Assembly: GCA_947464955.1 (NCBI GenBank)
Contig: CANHZI010000033.1
Location: 1-32,687 of the forward strand
DNA from: Oxalobacteraceae bacterium
GTDB taxonomy: Bacteria > Pseudomonadota > Gammaproteobacteria > Burkholderiales > Burkholderiaceae_D
Reading direction: 5' to 3'
Length of the DNA stretch: 32,687 bases
The translations under genes were made by a program, and so were the position numbers. Shown piece by piece: positions 1-9,003 of the stretch (positions within the stretch are counted from its first letter, which is position 1; every line of letters starts with the position of its first letter). The notes under the pieces are model-generated. The model was not told where the DNA came from. It made no database searches and was given only the letters and a program-made list of their open reading frames with translations.

Positions 1-369
1 GCCTTGACCTAAATGAATGGGAACACCAAGTTCAATCGCTGCTTGCCACAAGGCCTGATGCAAGCTAGCGCGATGAACACCCAAGCCGTACCATTCAGGA
101 TTGGCGCGTTGATAGTGTAGGTTCAGCGCCTTCCATTTACCTGAGTACCCTTCTAAGCTATCAACCCTGGCGGCCCGAGCATGCACAGTATCAAGCAACC
201 CCAGCTCCGCTAGCATTGCCTGCCCGCTTGGCTGCAATAAGATCCCAGCACCGACGGGAGTGGGGTCGGCGACATGCTCATAGACCGCAACGTCAAGTCC
301 GAGTCGAGTCAGGTGGATAGCAGTAGCGAGTCCGGCGATTCCTGCACCTGCGATGGCGATTTGCGTCAT
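1..369 (-). CDS. FAD-dependent monooxygenase, N-terminal part (partial)
   Basis: An open frame of 123 codons reads from an ATG at 369 to the left edge without a stop, so the 3' end lies outside the window. The protein begins MTQIAIAGAGIAGLATAIHL, a Rossmann beta-alpha-beta FAD-binding start with the GxGxxG motif at about residues 8-13. It is followed by a DVAVYE segment whose acidic residue would bind the ribose of FAD, and then by PVGAGILLQPSG, typical of the UbiH/PHBH group A flavoprotein monooxygenases. These enzymes hydroxylate aromatic or quinone substrates using NAD(P)H and O2; the substrate cannot be told from this fragment. The gene is divergent from the GNAT gene. A perfect TATAAT lies on the minus strand about 25 bases upstream of the start. 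Family assignment is good; specific function is unknown. Confidence 0.8.
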   Translation of the reverse strand, partial: MTQIAIAGAGIAGLATAIHLTRLGLDVAVYEHVADPTPVGAGILLQPSGQAMLAELGLLDTVHARAARVDSLEGYSGKWKALNLHYQRANPEWYGLGVHRASLHQALWQAAIELGVPIHLGQG

Positions 370-393
370 AAAGCGTGAATGAAGTTTTCTTCC

Positions 394-399
394 ATTATA
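394..399 (-). promoter_or_regulatory. Possible -10 box of the FAD monooxygenase gene
   Basis: On the minus strand this hexamer reads TATAAT, an exact sigma-70 -10 consensus, about 25 bases upstream of the monooxygenase ATG. That would leave a short leader. I see no convincing -35 hexamer 16-18 bases further upstream, so this is a weak prediction based on one box. Confidence 0.3.
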
Positions 400-491
400 A
401 GGTCGTTTATAGTAACGGCACAGATCAGCACCAATGTTCACCGACAAAAATCATCAGGCAACTCGATTTTTAAACCCGCCAACACAAACCT

Positions 492-980
492 ATGTCACTA
501 CAGATTACTGTCGCCACCATCGAAGACCTTCCCCTGCTCGCGCCTTTGTTTGACGGCTATCGTGTATTTTATGAACAAGCATCCGACCTTGTCTTGGCCC
601 ATCGATTTCTTGAGCAGCGCATACGGCAACAGGAATCGGTTATTTTCTTAGCGACCGAATCGATCGACGTCAGCGACACAAATAGATCAGAAACAATCGG
701 CGTCGGCTTCGTTCAACTCTACCCCAGCTTTTCATCCGTATCCGCACAACGCTTGTGGATATTGAACGATCTGTATGTTGCCCCAAATGCCCGTCGCCGA
801 GGCGTGGCAGAAGCTTTAATGAATCGTGCCCGTGACTTTGCTGCGCAAGACGGTGCCAAAGGACTCTTTTTAGAAACCGCCCACGATAACCATGGCGCGC
901 AAGCCCTCTATGAATCGCTTGGTTATCGCAAAAATACCGAGTTTTACTACTTCTTAGCGACACCTGCTGAAGTCAAGTAA
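492..980 (+). CDS. GNAT-family N-acetyltransferase
   Basis: A 162-residue protein with a GNAT fold, which transfers an acetyl group from acetyl-CoA to an amine. The acetyl-CoA binding motif A is visible as LYVAPNARRRGVAEALM at about residues 93-109; its R-R-R-G-V-A is the pyrophosphate-binding loop. It is followed by a FLETAHDNHGAQALYESLGY segment, where the final ALYESLGY is the typical C-terminal GNAT alpha4-beta7 element. The N-terminus (ITVATIEDLPLLAPLFDGYR) is also typical of the family. Length is normal for a single-domain GNAT. It diverges from the monooxygenase gene and lies 56 bases upstream of nadK. The substrate cannot be predicted from sequence. Confidence 0.85.
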   Translation: MSLQITVATIEDLPLLAPLFDGYRVFYEQASDLVLAHRFLEQRIRQQESVIFLATESIDVSDTNRSETIGVGFVQLYPSFSSVSAQRLWILNDLYVAPNARRRGVAEALMNRARDFAAQDGAKGLFLETAHDNHGAQALYESLGYRKNTEFYYFLATPAEVK

Positions 981-1036
981 GGCATACGAGTGAAAATGGT
1001 GTAATCTAAGGCCTTCTGAAATATTTCAAGCATGCT

Positions 1037-1930
1037 ATGACAAGTTCCGGTAAAACCATCGCCCTGATTGGAAAATACAATGCAGTTGGCATGAGTGAAT
1101 CGCTCAATGAACTTGCCCATTTTCTCGCTGATGCTGGTCACACCGTCGTATTTGATCATGATTCAGCGCAGAACCTCGATCTGATGGCCTACAACGCGAT
1201 GTCCGTAGCCGATATCGGGCGCCATGCTGATGTAGCTATTGTCCTTGGTGGTGACGGCACCATGCTAGGCATTGCAAGACAACTCGCCCCCTATGACGTA
1301 CCTTTAATCGGCATCAACCAAGGACGCCTTGGCTTTATTACCGATATTCCTCGCGATCAAATGATCTCGGCTGTTGGTGAAATCTTGGGTGGCAAACACA
1401 TCGAGGAACAACGCTGCTTACTGCAAGCCATCGTCGTGCGCGATGGCGAACAAATTTTTAGCGGCGTCGCCTTCAATGACATCGTACTGTCGCGTGGTGC
1501 GGGCTCAGGCATGATCGAATTACGAGTCGATGTTGACGATCATTTTATGTACAACCAACGCTCTGACGGCTTGATTGTCTCGACGCCGACCGGCTCCACC
1601 GCCTACGCCTTATCCGCTGGCGGCCCCATTTTGCATCCGGCTTTAGGCGGTATAGCTATGGTTCCGATTGCGCCCCATGCTTTATCCAATCGCCCTATTG
1701 TTCTGCCAGAGACAAGCGTGGTACGCGTGGAGATGGTGGCTGGACGCGATGCCAGTGTAAATTTCGACATGCAGTCATTCGCCGATTTGACGCACAAAGA
1801 CCAAGTCATCATTAGCCGCTCCACCCACAAGATCACCTTCTTGCATCCGCAATCCTGGAATTACTACCACACGCTGCGCGAAAAATTACATTGGAACGAG
1901 TATCCTTCGGTCGAAGGTGCCCTCAATTAG
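1037..1930 (+). CDS. nadK: NAD kinase
   Basis: This 297-residue protein phosphorylates NAD+ to NADP+ in the cytoplasm with ATP or polyphosphate. The signature GGDGT motif is at residues 71-75 (VLGGDGTMLG). Also present are the second conserved block AFNDIVLSRG and the glycine-rich nucleotide-binding segment SDGLIVSTPTGSTAYALSAGGPI. Length matches bacterial NadK/PpnK (about 290-300 residues). In many Burkholderiales nadK sits between hrcA and recN; here recN follows, but an hrcA gene is not found upstream and a GNAT gene occupies that place. An out-of-frame ATG lies 5 bases before the chosen start. No strong ribosome binding site is visible. Confidence 0.96.
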   Translation: MTSSGKTIALIGKYNAVGMSESLNELAHFLADAGHTVVFDHDSAQNLDLMAYNAMSVADIGRHADVAIVLGGDGTMLGIARQLAPYDVPLIGINQGRLGFITDIPRDQMISAVGEILGGKHIEEQRCLLQAIVVRDGEQIFSGVAFNDIVLSRGAGSGMIELRVDVDDHFMYNQRSDGLIVSTPTGSTAYALSAGGPILHPALGGIAMVPIAPHALSNRPIVLPETSVVRVEMVAGRDASVNFDMQSFADLTHKDQVIISRSTHKITFLHPQSWNYYHTLREKLHWNEYPSVEGALN

Positions 1931-2060
1931 GTCGCGCCTGGGGTCATTTTTCGGGTCAAAACAAACCACTTCCAATTTTCCTTTAGGACCATCGCTGCCC
2001 AGCGAAAACCACGACAAAAAAAGGCCTCGAACTTAGTTCTGGGTTTCACTCTGCGCTTGC

Positions 2061-2075
2061 TTTACCTGAGGTAAA
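2061..2075. promoter_or_regulatory. Perfect 15-bp palindrome upstream of recN
   Basis: TTTACCTGAGGTAAA is a perfect inverted repeat with 7-bp arms around a central G, ending 36 bases before the recN ATG. It overlaps a TAAAAT (2072-2077) that could serve as a -10 box. Its size, symmetry and position suit an operator for a dimeric repressor. It does not match the CTGT-N8-ACAG LexA box. No known regulator is assigned. Confidence 0.4.
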
Positions 2076-2111
2076 ATAAGCAATCTCTTCACGTCTTTTC
2101 GATTAAAAATT

Positions 2112-3758
2112 ATGCTGCGTACGCTTGCCATCCGTGACTTTGTGATTGTCGATACAATTGAATTGGAATTTTCCTCTGGCTTCACTGTATTTACGGGTGA
2201 AACCGGCGCAGGTAAATCCATCTTGATTGACGCCTTGGCATTGAGCTTAGGTGGGCGCGGCGATGCCAGCATGGTGCGTGAAGGTGCGCAGAAGGCCGAC
2301 ATTTCGGCTGAATTTACAGTGAATGCGGAAACCAGCGTTTGGCTGGCAAACAATGATTTTACTAGTGAAGACGGACAACTCATTATTCGTCGCGTCATTG
2401 ACAATGCGGGGCGTTCAAAAGCCTATATCAACGGCATCACCGCCAGCGCCGCCCAATTGCGTGAACTCGGTGAGTTTTTAGTCGACATTCACGGTCAGCA
2501 CGCTCACCAATCATTATTAAAAGGTGATGCACAACGTGCCCTACTCGATCAACAGGGAAATCTACAAGCACAGGCAGCTGAGGTCGGCAAACTGTTTAAA
2601 CACTGGCGCACCCTCGCTAAGCAACGCGAAGAATTTGAACTGAATGCAAAAAATATTTTGCAAGAACGCGAACGCCTCGAATGGCAAGTCGGTGAGCTCG
2701 ACAAGCTGCAATTGAAAGCCGGCGAATGGGATGAAATTAATCAAGAACACAGTCGCCTAGCCCACGCAGCCAGTTTGTTAGAAGGCGCTCAAGAAGCGGC
2801 GAACTTGATTAGCGAATCCGATCACCCGCTGCTATCCCAAGTCTGTGCCGTCTTACAACGATTAGCAAAACTTGAGGAATTCGATGCGCATCTCAAACCG
2901 ATCACGGAAGCCTTAGATTCGGCTCGCATTAATTTGCAAGAATGTTCCTATGCACTGAACGACTATCTCGGTCGTGTCGAGCTTGATCCTGCACGTTTGC
3001 GTGAAGTCGAACAGCGTGTGGAAAGCTTGCACAGCGCCTCTCGTCGTTTCCATGTACAACCTGAGCAATTGATTGAAGAGTTCCACGATTTACAAAAGCA
3101 ACTCGCACAGCTCTCCGGTGCCTCCGATATGGAAGGTCTCAAAAAACAAGAAGAACAAGCCTATCAGCAGTATCTCCACGCAGCACAAGAGCTGAGCGCT
3201 AAACGTCATGTCGTCGCAAAAGATCTCGGTACTGCCGTCACAACGGCCATGCAAGATTTGAGTATGTCGGGCGGCCGCTTTGAAGTCGCATTGCAAACAT
3301 GCGAACCAAGTGCAACTGGCATAGAGCAAGTTGAATTTTTGGTGGCGGGTCATGCTGGCGTGCAAGCGCGTCCTCTGGCCAAAGTGGCTTCAGGCGGTGA
3401 ATTGGCCCGTATCTCTTTAGCGATTTCCGTCATCGCCTCATGTGCTACCGCCACTCCCACACTCATTTTTGACGAAGTTGATAGCGGCATTGGTGGCGCG
3501 GTTGCTGAAGTCGTTGGTCGCTTATTGCGCCGTTTGGGGCAAGATCGCCAAGTACTGTGTGTTACACATTTGCCGCAAGTGGCAAGCCAAGGCAATCAGC
3601 ATTTCGAAGTGAGCAAGTCACAAGATAGCGGCAAGACGACATCTCACATTACGGCGCTCGACAATAAACAACGCGTAGAAGAAATAGCGCGCATGCTAGG
3701 CGGTTTAGAAATCACCGCGACAACGCGCAAACACGCTAGGGAATTATTGGCTCTTTAG
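2112..3758 (+). CDS. recN: DNA repair protein RecN
   Basis: This 548-residue SMC-like ATPase acts in recombinational repair of double-strand breaks. The N-terminal Walker A is FTGETGAGKS with the lysine at residue 35. The middle is a long helical, Gln/Glu/Leu-rich coiled-coil region (about residues 150-370). The C-terminal half carries the ABC signature KVASGGELARISLAI and the Walker B TPTLIFDEVDSGIGG, followed by a VTHLPQVAS switch segment. All ATPase parts are intact and length is as expected (about 550). In E. coli the gene is strongly SOS-induced, but no LexA box of the CTGT-N8-ACAG type is visible here; a different 15-bp palindrome lies upstream instead. recN is followed 68 bases later by hemH. 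Confidence 0.97.
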   Translation: MLRTLAIRDFVIVDTIELEFSSGFTVFTGETGAGKSILIDALALSLGGRGDASMVREGAQKADISAEFTVNAETSVWLANNDFTSEDGQLIIRRVIDNAGRSKAYINGITASAAQLRELGEFLVDIHGQHAHQSLLKGDAQRALLDQQGNLQAQAAEVGKLFKHWRTLAKQREEFELNAKNILQERERLEWQVGELDKLQLKAGEWDEINQEHSRLAHAASLLEGAQEAANLISESDHPLLSQVCAVLQRLAKLEEFDAHLKPITEALDSARINLQECSYALNDYLGRVELDPARLREVEQRVESLHSASRRFHVQPEQLIEEFHDLQKQLAQLSGASDMEGLKKQEEQAYQQYLHAAQELSAKRHVVAKDLGTAVTTAMQDLSMSGGRFEVALQTCEPSATGIEQVEFLVAGHAGVQARPLAKVASGGELARISLAISVIASCATATPTLIFDEVDSGIGGAVAEVVGRLLRRLGQDRQVLCVTHLPQVASQGNQHFEVSKSQDSGKTTSHITALDNKQRVEEIARMLGGLEITATTRKHARELLAL

Positions 3759-3826
3759 GTTTATGTTTATTTCACAAACGCTGTTGAACAAGCGTCCACA
3801 AAAAATTAACGATTAAGGTAGTAAAA

Positions 3827-4933
3827 ATGGCCTTCTTAAAAGAACCTGAATATGCCCACGGCAAATTAGTAAAGACGGCAGTTGTCTTAATTAATCTCGG
3901 CACACCTGATGCGCCGACACCTTCAGCAGTACGTAAGTACCTCAAACAATTTTTGTGGGATCAACGCGTGGTCGAAATTCCACGCCCAATTTGGTGGATG
4001 ATTTTGAATCTCATCATTCTGCCCTTCCGCTCAAAAACTTCAGCGGAGAAATACGCCTCAATTTGGACCAACGAAGGCTCGCCTTTACTCTTGCACACCA
4101 AGAAGCAAGCGATGCTCTTGAAAGGCTACCTCGGAGAACGCGGCCATGAGGTCCACGCGACTTTCGCGATGCGTTATGGTTCACCATCTATTCCAGAGGT
4201 GCTGACGCAGTTGAAAGCAGATGGCTACGAACGTATTTTAATTTTGCCAGCCTATCCGCAATACTCGGCCACCACCACCGCTTCTAACTTTGATGCGGTG
4301 ACTGCGCACTACCAACAGACTCGAAATATTCCGGAACTGCGTTTCATCAAACATTATCACGATCACCCCGCTTACATTCAGGCGCTCAAGACCTCGATCC
4401 TAAAATCCTGGGAAAGCAATGGCCGTCCTGAAAAGTTGGTGATGAGCTTTCATGGCTTGCCTAAAGCCTTCTTGATGCGTGGCGACCCTTATCATTGTGA
4501 GTGCTATAAAACAGCACGACTTTTGGCTGAACAACTAGGCATTAGCAAAGACGAATATGTCGTCACCTTCCAATCGCGTCTAGGACGTGCAGAATGGTTG
4601 CAGCCCTACACCGAGCCGACCGTACAAGCCTTGGCAAAACAAGGCATCAAGCGTATCGACGTGGTATGCCCTGGATTCTTAGCCGACTGTTTAGAAACAT
4701 TGGAAGAAATCGCGATGGAGGTTCGTCAAGCGTTTTTGACGGCAGGTGGTCAAACTTTCAATTACATTCCCTGCTTGAATGAATCACCGGATGGCTTGCG
4801 TGCCTTGGCAGAAATCACCGAACAGCATTTAATCGGTTGGCCAACCATGGTCACCACCAGCATGCGTGAGCAAGAAAAGCAGCAAGCTTTGATCAGCCGT
4901 GCTGAAGCAAAGCGACTTGGTGCAGAACACTGA
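3827..4933 (+). CDS. hemH: Ferrochelatase
   Basis: This 368-residue enzyme inserts Fe2+ into protoporphyrin IX, the last step of protoheme synthesis. The start shows the conserved [20 protein letters not shown]; the catalytic histidine is in MSFHGLP (H209). The [11 protein letters not shown] segment and the C-terminal [15 protein letters not shown] with its conserved glutamates are also present. Start at ATG 3827 is supported by an AAGGT ribosome binding site about 8 bases upstream. The stop codon overlaps the apaH start in a TGATG junction, implying translational coupling. Together with hemL in this window the cell can be inferred to make heme from glutamyl-tRNA. Confidence 0.97.
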   Translation: MAFLKEPEYAHGKLVKTAVVLINLGTPDAPTPSAVRKYLKQFLWDQRVVEIPRPIWWMILNLIILPFRSKTSAEKYASIWTNEGSPLLLHTKKQAMLLKGYLGERGHEVHATFAMRYGSPSIPEVLTQLKADGYERILILPAYPQYSATTTASNFDAVTAHYQQTRNIPELRFIKHYHDHPAYIQALKTSILKSWESNGRPEKLVMSFHGLPKAFLMRGDPYHCECYKTARLLAEQLGISKDEYVVTFQSRLGRAEWLQPYTEPTVQALAKQGIKRIDVVCPGFLADCLETLEEIAMEVRQAFLTAGGQTFNYIPCLNESPDGLRALAEITEQHLIGWPTMVTTSMREQEKQQALISRAEAKRLGAEH

Positions 4934-5757
4934 TGTCAGACGTCTTCGTCATCGGCGATGTGCAAGGTTGCTATACGCAACTGCGTCAACTCGTCGACAA
5001 GATTGATGCAGTCTCTCCGAAGGCACGACTATTGTTTGCAGGTGATCTCATTAACCGTGGGCCTGAATCTCTCGACACTTTGCGTTACGTGCGCTCGCTC
5101 GGCGATCGTGCGAATAGCGTGTTAGGCAATCACGATCTTCACCTACTGGCTGTCGCACACCACGTAAAGAAGGCGCATCGTAGCGACACGCTTAATGACA
5201 TACTTGCTGCCGATGATCGTGACGATCTACTCGAATGGTTACGCCAACGTCCTTTAGCAATCGACTGTGGAGATCGACATTTATTAGTGCATGCAGGCGT
5301 TTTCCCTGACTGGAGTTTCGCTCAATGCTTGGCGCTAGCACAGGAAATTGAAACGACTCTGCGAGGGAGTGAATTCGTCGCCCTGCTGCACGACATGTAC
5401 GGCAATCTGCCAGATCAGTGGCACGATGATCTACAAGGTATCGATCGCCAGCGCTGCATCATCAATGCCTTCACTCGCATGCGCTTCTGCCATCACAACG
5501 GGCGCATGGATTTTGAATTAAAAGAAGGCAGTAATCAGGCTCCCCAACACTTGCTACCATGGTTCGATCTCGCACAACGGCGAACGCAAGCTGACACCAT
5601 CATCTTTGGTCATTGGTCGACCTTGGGGCTCGTACTTCGTGATAACTTGATTAGTCTTGACACAGGCTGTGTCTGGGGCGGCAAACTGAGCGCGGTGCGT
5701 TTATCCGATCGACTGCTCATACAAGTCGATAGTCCTCAGCACGTCGTACCGTTTTAA
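4933..5757 (+). CDS. apaH: Symmetrical diadenosine tetraphosphatase
   Basis: This 274-residue metallophosphoesterase hydrolyses Ap4A to two ADP and can remove Np4 caps from RNA. The calcineurin-like motifs appear in order: GDVQGCY (D9), [15 protein letters not shown] (D38, with N41-R42-G43), GNHDLHLL (N66-H67-D68), [11 protein letters not shown] and FGHWSTLG. These are the residues that hold the two metal ions. Length matches ApaH (about 270-280). The ATG overlaps the hemH stop by one base, so the two genes are probably co-translated. The gene ends one base before the convergent plsC-type gene. Confidence 0.96.
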   Translation: MSDVFVIGDVQGCYTQLRQLVDKIDAVSPKARLLFAGDLINRGPESLDTLRYVRSLGDRANSVLGNHDLHLLAVAHHVKKAHRSDTLNDILAADDRDDLLEWLRQRPLAIDCGDRHLLVHAGVFPDWSFAQCLALAQEIETTLRGSEFVALLHDMYGNLPDQWHDDLQGIDRQRCIINAFTRMRFCHHNGRMDFELKEGSNQAPQHLLPWFDLAQRRTQADTIIFGHWSTLGLVLRDNLISLDTGCVWGGKLSAVRLSDRLLIQVDSPQHVVPF

Positions 5758-5758
5758 C

Positions 5759-6499
5759 TCAGTCTGCCAGAACCTGTCCCAAACCATTGGCAACAACCTC
5801 ACGTGCGCGCTGTGCTACCTCTCGGCGATGCGCACGATCCGTTGGGATCGACGGCAATTGAATCAACTCAGCGCGCATGCCGCCAGACTTTAGAATCAGT
5901 TTCATACTCTCAGCAAAAGTCATTTCACCGATAAAATCTGCGGCTGGATGTAAGTTGCCTTGCGCATCAACATAGCGCACAGCGAAAGGCAGGATTGGCA
6001 CTTGGGCTTCAATTGCCGCTTCAAACAAGTTCGCATGAAATGGCAAAAGATTGCCCTGCGCTCCTGTTGTCCCTTCCGGAAAAAAAGCGATACGTTTGTT
6101 CTCTCTTAACTGGTGGACCAAGCCTTCATAAATGCGGCGCACTTCGCGTTGCTTGCCACGTGCCAAGAAAATTGTCCCAGCTTGCGCACTCAACCAACCT
6201 GCGATGGGCCAACTACGAATATCCGACTTCGCCACAAAATGACACGCCTGCCATGAATTAATCACGAAGATATCCATCCAAGACACGTGATTCGCCACGA
6301 TCAAAGCATGGTCTGCAAGCTGTCCGCCACTTTGATCGATTAAGCGCACCTCAACTCGGCATAAATTAAGTAAGCCTATCGACCAGCGGCGAACGAAGTG
6401 AGAACGCTTAGCGTCTGAGCTGAACGGAAACAAAAAAGCACAGGTTAGAACACCTGTAAAAACATGCACAAGTACACGAAGCAAACGTAAATTAGGCAT
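5759..6499 (-). CDS. plsC: 1-acyl-sn-glycerol-3-phosphate acyltransferase (PlsC family)
   Basis: A 246-residue membrane-associated acyltransferase. The catalytic H-x4-D motif is NHVSWMD (H71 and D76) and the glycerophosphate-binding FPEGTTG is at about residues 140-146. The N-terminus is hydrophobic (residues 6-27) and probably anchors the protein in the inner membrane. The family adds an acyl chain to lysophosphatidate to give phosphatidate, although some members act on ornithine or lyso-lipids. Because more than one PlsC paralogue is common in Burkholderiales, the exact substrate is uncertain. A strong terminator separates it from pyrC' upstream, so it must rely on readthrough or its own promoter. 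It meets apaH tail to tail with a one-base gap. Confidence 0.85.
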   Translation of the reverse strand: MPNLRLLRVLVHVFTGVLTCAFLFPFSSDAKRSHFVRRWSIGLLNLCRVEVRLIDQSGGQLADHALIVANHVSWMDIFVINSWQACHFVAKSDIRSWPIAGWLSAQAGTIFLARGKQREVRRIYEGLVHQLRENKRIAFFPEGTTGAQGNLLPFHANLFEAAIEAQVPILPFAVRYVDAQGNLHPAADFIGEMTFAESMKLILKSGGMRAELIQLPSIPTDRAHRREVAQRAREVVANGLGQVLAD

Positions 6500-6525
6500 G
6501 CATCACCAAGCTTAGTGGAAGTTCT

Positions 6526-6560
6526 TAAAAAATAAAAAAGGCCCGACAGTCAGTCAGGCC
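6526..6560 (-). terminator. Rho-independent terminator of the pyrB-pyrC' unit
   Basis: Read on the minus strand, GGCCTGAC, loop TGACT and GTCGGGCC form an 8-bp stem with one G-U pair, followed by the T-rich tract TTTTTTATTTTTT. It lies directly after the pyrC' stop (6572) and before the plsC-type start (6499). Confidence 0.9.
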
Positions 6561-6571
6561 TAGGGGATCAA

Positions 6572-7879
6572 TTAGGCGTTCGCGGTGTTATTAGCCGCTT
6601 GAGCGTGATAAGCAAGGCGGCCACCAACGATAGTGGCATGCACGACCGCTGGCAATTCACAACCCAAGAAAGGCGTATGCTTACCTTGGCTTACGATGGC
6701 ATCACGGGTAACAGACCAGCGACCTGCAGCCGAGAAAATACAAAGATCTGCATTCGCGCCGACTGCCAAATGACCTGCAGCCAACCCAACCAAGTGCGCC
6801 GGATCGCTGGTAATTTTGCGTATCGCTTGGCTCAGGCTAATAGCGCCACGACTATCATCGGACCATTTCACGGCCAAGGACAATAACAGCTCCAAGCCTG
6901 TTGCACCCGGTGAAGCTTCTGCAAATGGCAAGGCTTTCTCATCATCGTCAACTGGTGTGTGATCCGAACAGATTGCATCGATCGTACCATCCGCCAAAGC
7001 TGCCCAAATCGCATCACGATCACGTTGGCTGCGCAAAGGTGGCGTCAATCGAGCGTTAGAATCAAAGTAGCCAATATCGTTATCGGTCATATGCACATGG
7101 TGAACACCAACATCACAAGTCAAGGGCAAACCTTCGCGTTTTGCTTGACGAATCAACTCTAAACCAGCAGCAGAAGAGACGCGGCACAAATGCACTTTAG
7201 CACCCGTTGCGCGCATCAATTCAAACAAGGTATGTAGAGCGATCGTCTCCGCCATCACTGGCACACCCGATAAACCAAGGCGCGACGCCAATGGACCGCT
7301 GTGTGCCACACCACCTTTACCGATAAACGCATCTTGTGGACGCAACCATACGGTGTAACCGAATGTCGCCGCATAAGACAGCGCGCGTTGCAATACATTG
7401 GTGTCGACAATCGCTTCTTCCGCTTGTGAAAACCCGACGCAACCAGCTTCGGTCAAGGCTGCCATCTCGGTCAGATTTTCACCTTTCAAGCCTATCGTCA
7501 ACGCGCCCAAGGGATAGACATGCGCCTTCGCTTGCATTTTCGCTCTTTGCTTCAACATCTCAACCAATCCTGCTTCATCGAGCACGGGGTCGGTATCCGG
7601 TGGGCACACCAAGCTGGTGACACCACCACGCATCGCTGCTTGCAATTCAGACTCTAATGTCGCTTTATATTCAAATCCAGGTTCACGCAGACGCGCACTT
7701 AAATCGACCAAACCTGGCGCAACAATCAGACCACTGGCATCGATGATCTGGCCTACTTGAAATCCGACTGGGGCAGTGCCGAGTGCAGCAATTTTGCCTT
7801 CGCTAATAAACACATCTTGTACCGCGTCGACACCATTTTGAGGGTCAATCACTCGGCCATTTTTGATATGAAGATTCAT
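6572..7879 (-). CDS. pyrC': Dihydroorotase-like protein, probably non-catalytic partner of PyrB
   Basis: A 435-residue amidohydrolase-fold protein of the class I dihydroorotase family. The ATG at 7879 is preferred over the GTG one codon earlier. The conserved DxHxHLREPG has become D59-L-S61-A-R63-LREPG: both histidines that bind the catalytic zinc are replaced. HH in VHHVHM and the late CSDHTP remain. Pseudomonas putida has a similar inactive pyrC' that is needed to assemble the dodecameric aspartate transcarbamoylase with PyrB, and this gene follows pyrB by only about 50 bases. I infer the same structural role; an active dihydroorotase should then be encoded elsewhere. A terminator follows the gene. 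Confidence 0.88.
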   Translation of the reverse strand: MNLHIKNGRVIDPQNGVDAVQDVFISEGKIAALGTAPVGFQVGQIIDASGLIVAPGLVDLSARLREPGFEYKATLESELQAAMRGGVTSLVCPPDTDPVLDEAGLVEMLKQRAKMQAKAHVYPLGALTIGLKGENLTEMAALTEAGCVGFSQAEEAIVDTNVLQRALSYAATFGYTVWLRPQDAFIGKGGVAHSGPLASRLGLSGVPVMAETIALHTLFELMRATGAKVHLCRVSSAAGLELIRQAKREGLPLTCDVGVHHVHMTDNDIGYFDSNARLTPPLRSQRDRDAIWAALADGTIDAICSDHTPVDDDEKALPFAEASPGATGLELLLSLAVKWSDDSRGAISLSQAIRKITSDPAHLVGLAAGHLAVGANADLCIFSAAGRWSVTRDAIVSQGKHTPFLGCELPAVVHATIVGGRLAYHAQAANNTANA

Positions 7880-7928
7880 CACAATACTTTCTTAAAATTC
7901 TGTTGGTAGACGATGAGCGAACACGTGC

Positions 7929-8897
7929 TTATTGCGTGTGCGAGCCAGAAACAATGCTCATCACCGCCATACGTACCGCAATACCAAAGGTAACTTGCGA
8001 CAAAATCACTGCCTGTGGACCATCGGCCACTGCGGAATCAATTTCGACACCACGATTCATCGGACCTGGATGCATCACGATCGCATCTGGTTTCGCTAAC
8101 GCCAAACGCTCTGGTGTTAAACCATACTGCTTAAAGTATTCTTGCGTCGACGGCAGCAATGCACCGTTCATACGCTCGTTCTGCAAACGCAGCATGATGA
8201 TCACGTCAACATCTTTCAAACCTGCGTTCATATCCGTAAATACGCGCACACCCATTTGTTCTAAACCACCTGGTAGCAAAGTACGAGGTCCAATTACCCG
8301 CACTTCCGCTGCACCTAAGGTCGTCAATGCATGAATGTCGGAACGTGCCACACGGCTATGCAAAACGTCACCGACGATCGCTACCGTTAAGTTGGCGAAA
8401 TCTTTCTTGTAGTGGCGGATGGTGTACATATCCAACAAGCCTTGCGTTGGATGTTCATGGCGACCATCACCTGCGTTAACCACGTGCACATGATGTTGTT
8501 TGGTGTCATTCAAATGTTGAGCGATCAAGAACGGCGCACCCGAGGTCGCATGACGCACCACGAACATATCGGCGTGCATAGCAGCCAAGTTATCGATAGT
8601 GTCGAGTAATGATTCACCTTTGCTGGCGCTCGATGCCGCGATATTCAGATTAATCACGTCAGCAGAAAGACGCTTCGCAGCGATTTCGAAGGTCGTGCGA
8701 GTTCTAGTTGAGTTTTCGAAAAACAAATTGAACACGCTCTTACCGTGCATTAACGGTACTTTTTTGAGTTCACGTTCGCCGATATCCACAAAAGACGATG
8801 CTGTATCAAGGATGTGTTTAATAATGGATTTTGGTAGACCATCGATACCCAACAGATGTTGGAGTTCGCCATGTTTATTTAATTGTGGATTTTTCAT
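7929..8897 (-). CDS. pyrB: Aspartate carbamoyltransferase catalytic subunit
   Basis: This enzyme condenses carbamoyl phosphate with aspartate, the first committed step of pyrimidine synthesis. The carbamoyl-phosphate loop FENSTRTRT (residues 60-68), [10 protein letters not shown] (about 147-156) and MHPGPMNRG near the C-terminus are all intact. The ATG at 8897 (322 residues) is preferred over an upstream in-frame TTG at 8918 because family members begin close to this point and a GAAGAG stretch precedes it. pyrC' follows closely, as in organisms where PyrB and PyrC' form one complex. No pyrR gene separates it from ruvX, unlike in several Burkholderiales. Confidence 0.96.
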   Translation of the reverse strand: MKNPQLNKHGELQHLLGIDGLPKSIIKHILDTASSFVDIGERELKKVPLMHGKSVFNLFFENSTRTRTTFEIAAKRLSADVINLNIAASSASKGESLLDTIDNLAAMHADMFVVRHATSGAPFLIAQHLNDTKQHHVHVVNAGDGRHEHPTQGLLDMYTIRHYKKDFANLTVAIVGDVLHSRVARSDIHALTTLGAAEVRVIGPRTLLPGGLEQMGVRVFTDMNAGLKDVDVIIMLRLQNERMNGALLPSTQEYFKQYGLTPERLALAKPDAIVMHPGPMNRGVEIDSAVADGPQAVILSQVTFGIAVRMAVMSIVSGSHTQ

Positions 8898-9003
8898 CTT
8901 CACTCTTCGGGTCAGCAAGAAGCTTTACATTAATTGATCATGCGGCGTTTCAAGTTTCGCGACATGAAGCGCGCTCGACACTTTGTTTATCTACTTATTT
9001 CAT

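Noticed and set aside
3776-3800. Imperfect inverted repeat between recN and hemH (ACGCTGTTGAACAAGCGT)
   Set aside because: The arms pair only with a bulge and almost no loop, and no T tract follows; not a convincing terminator or operator.
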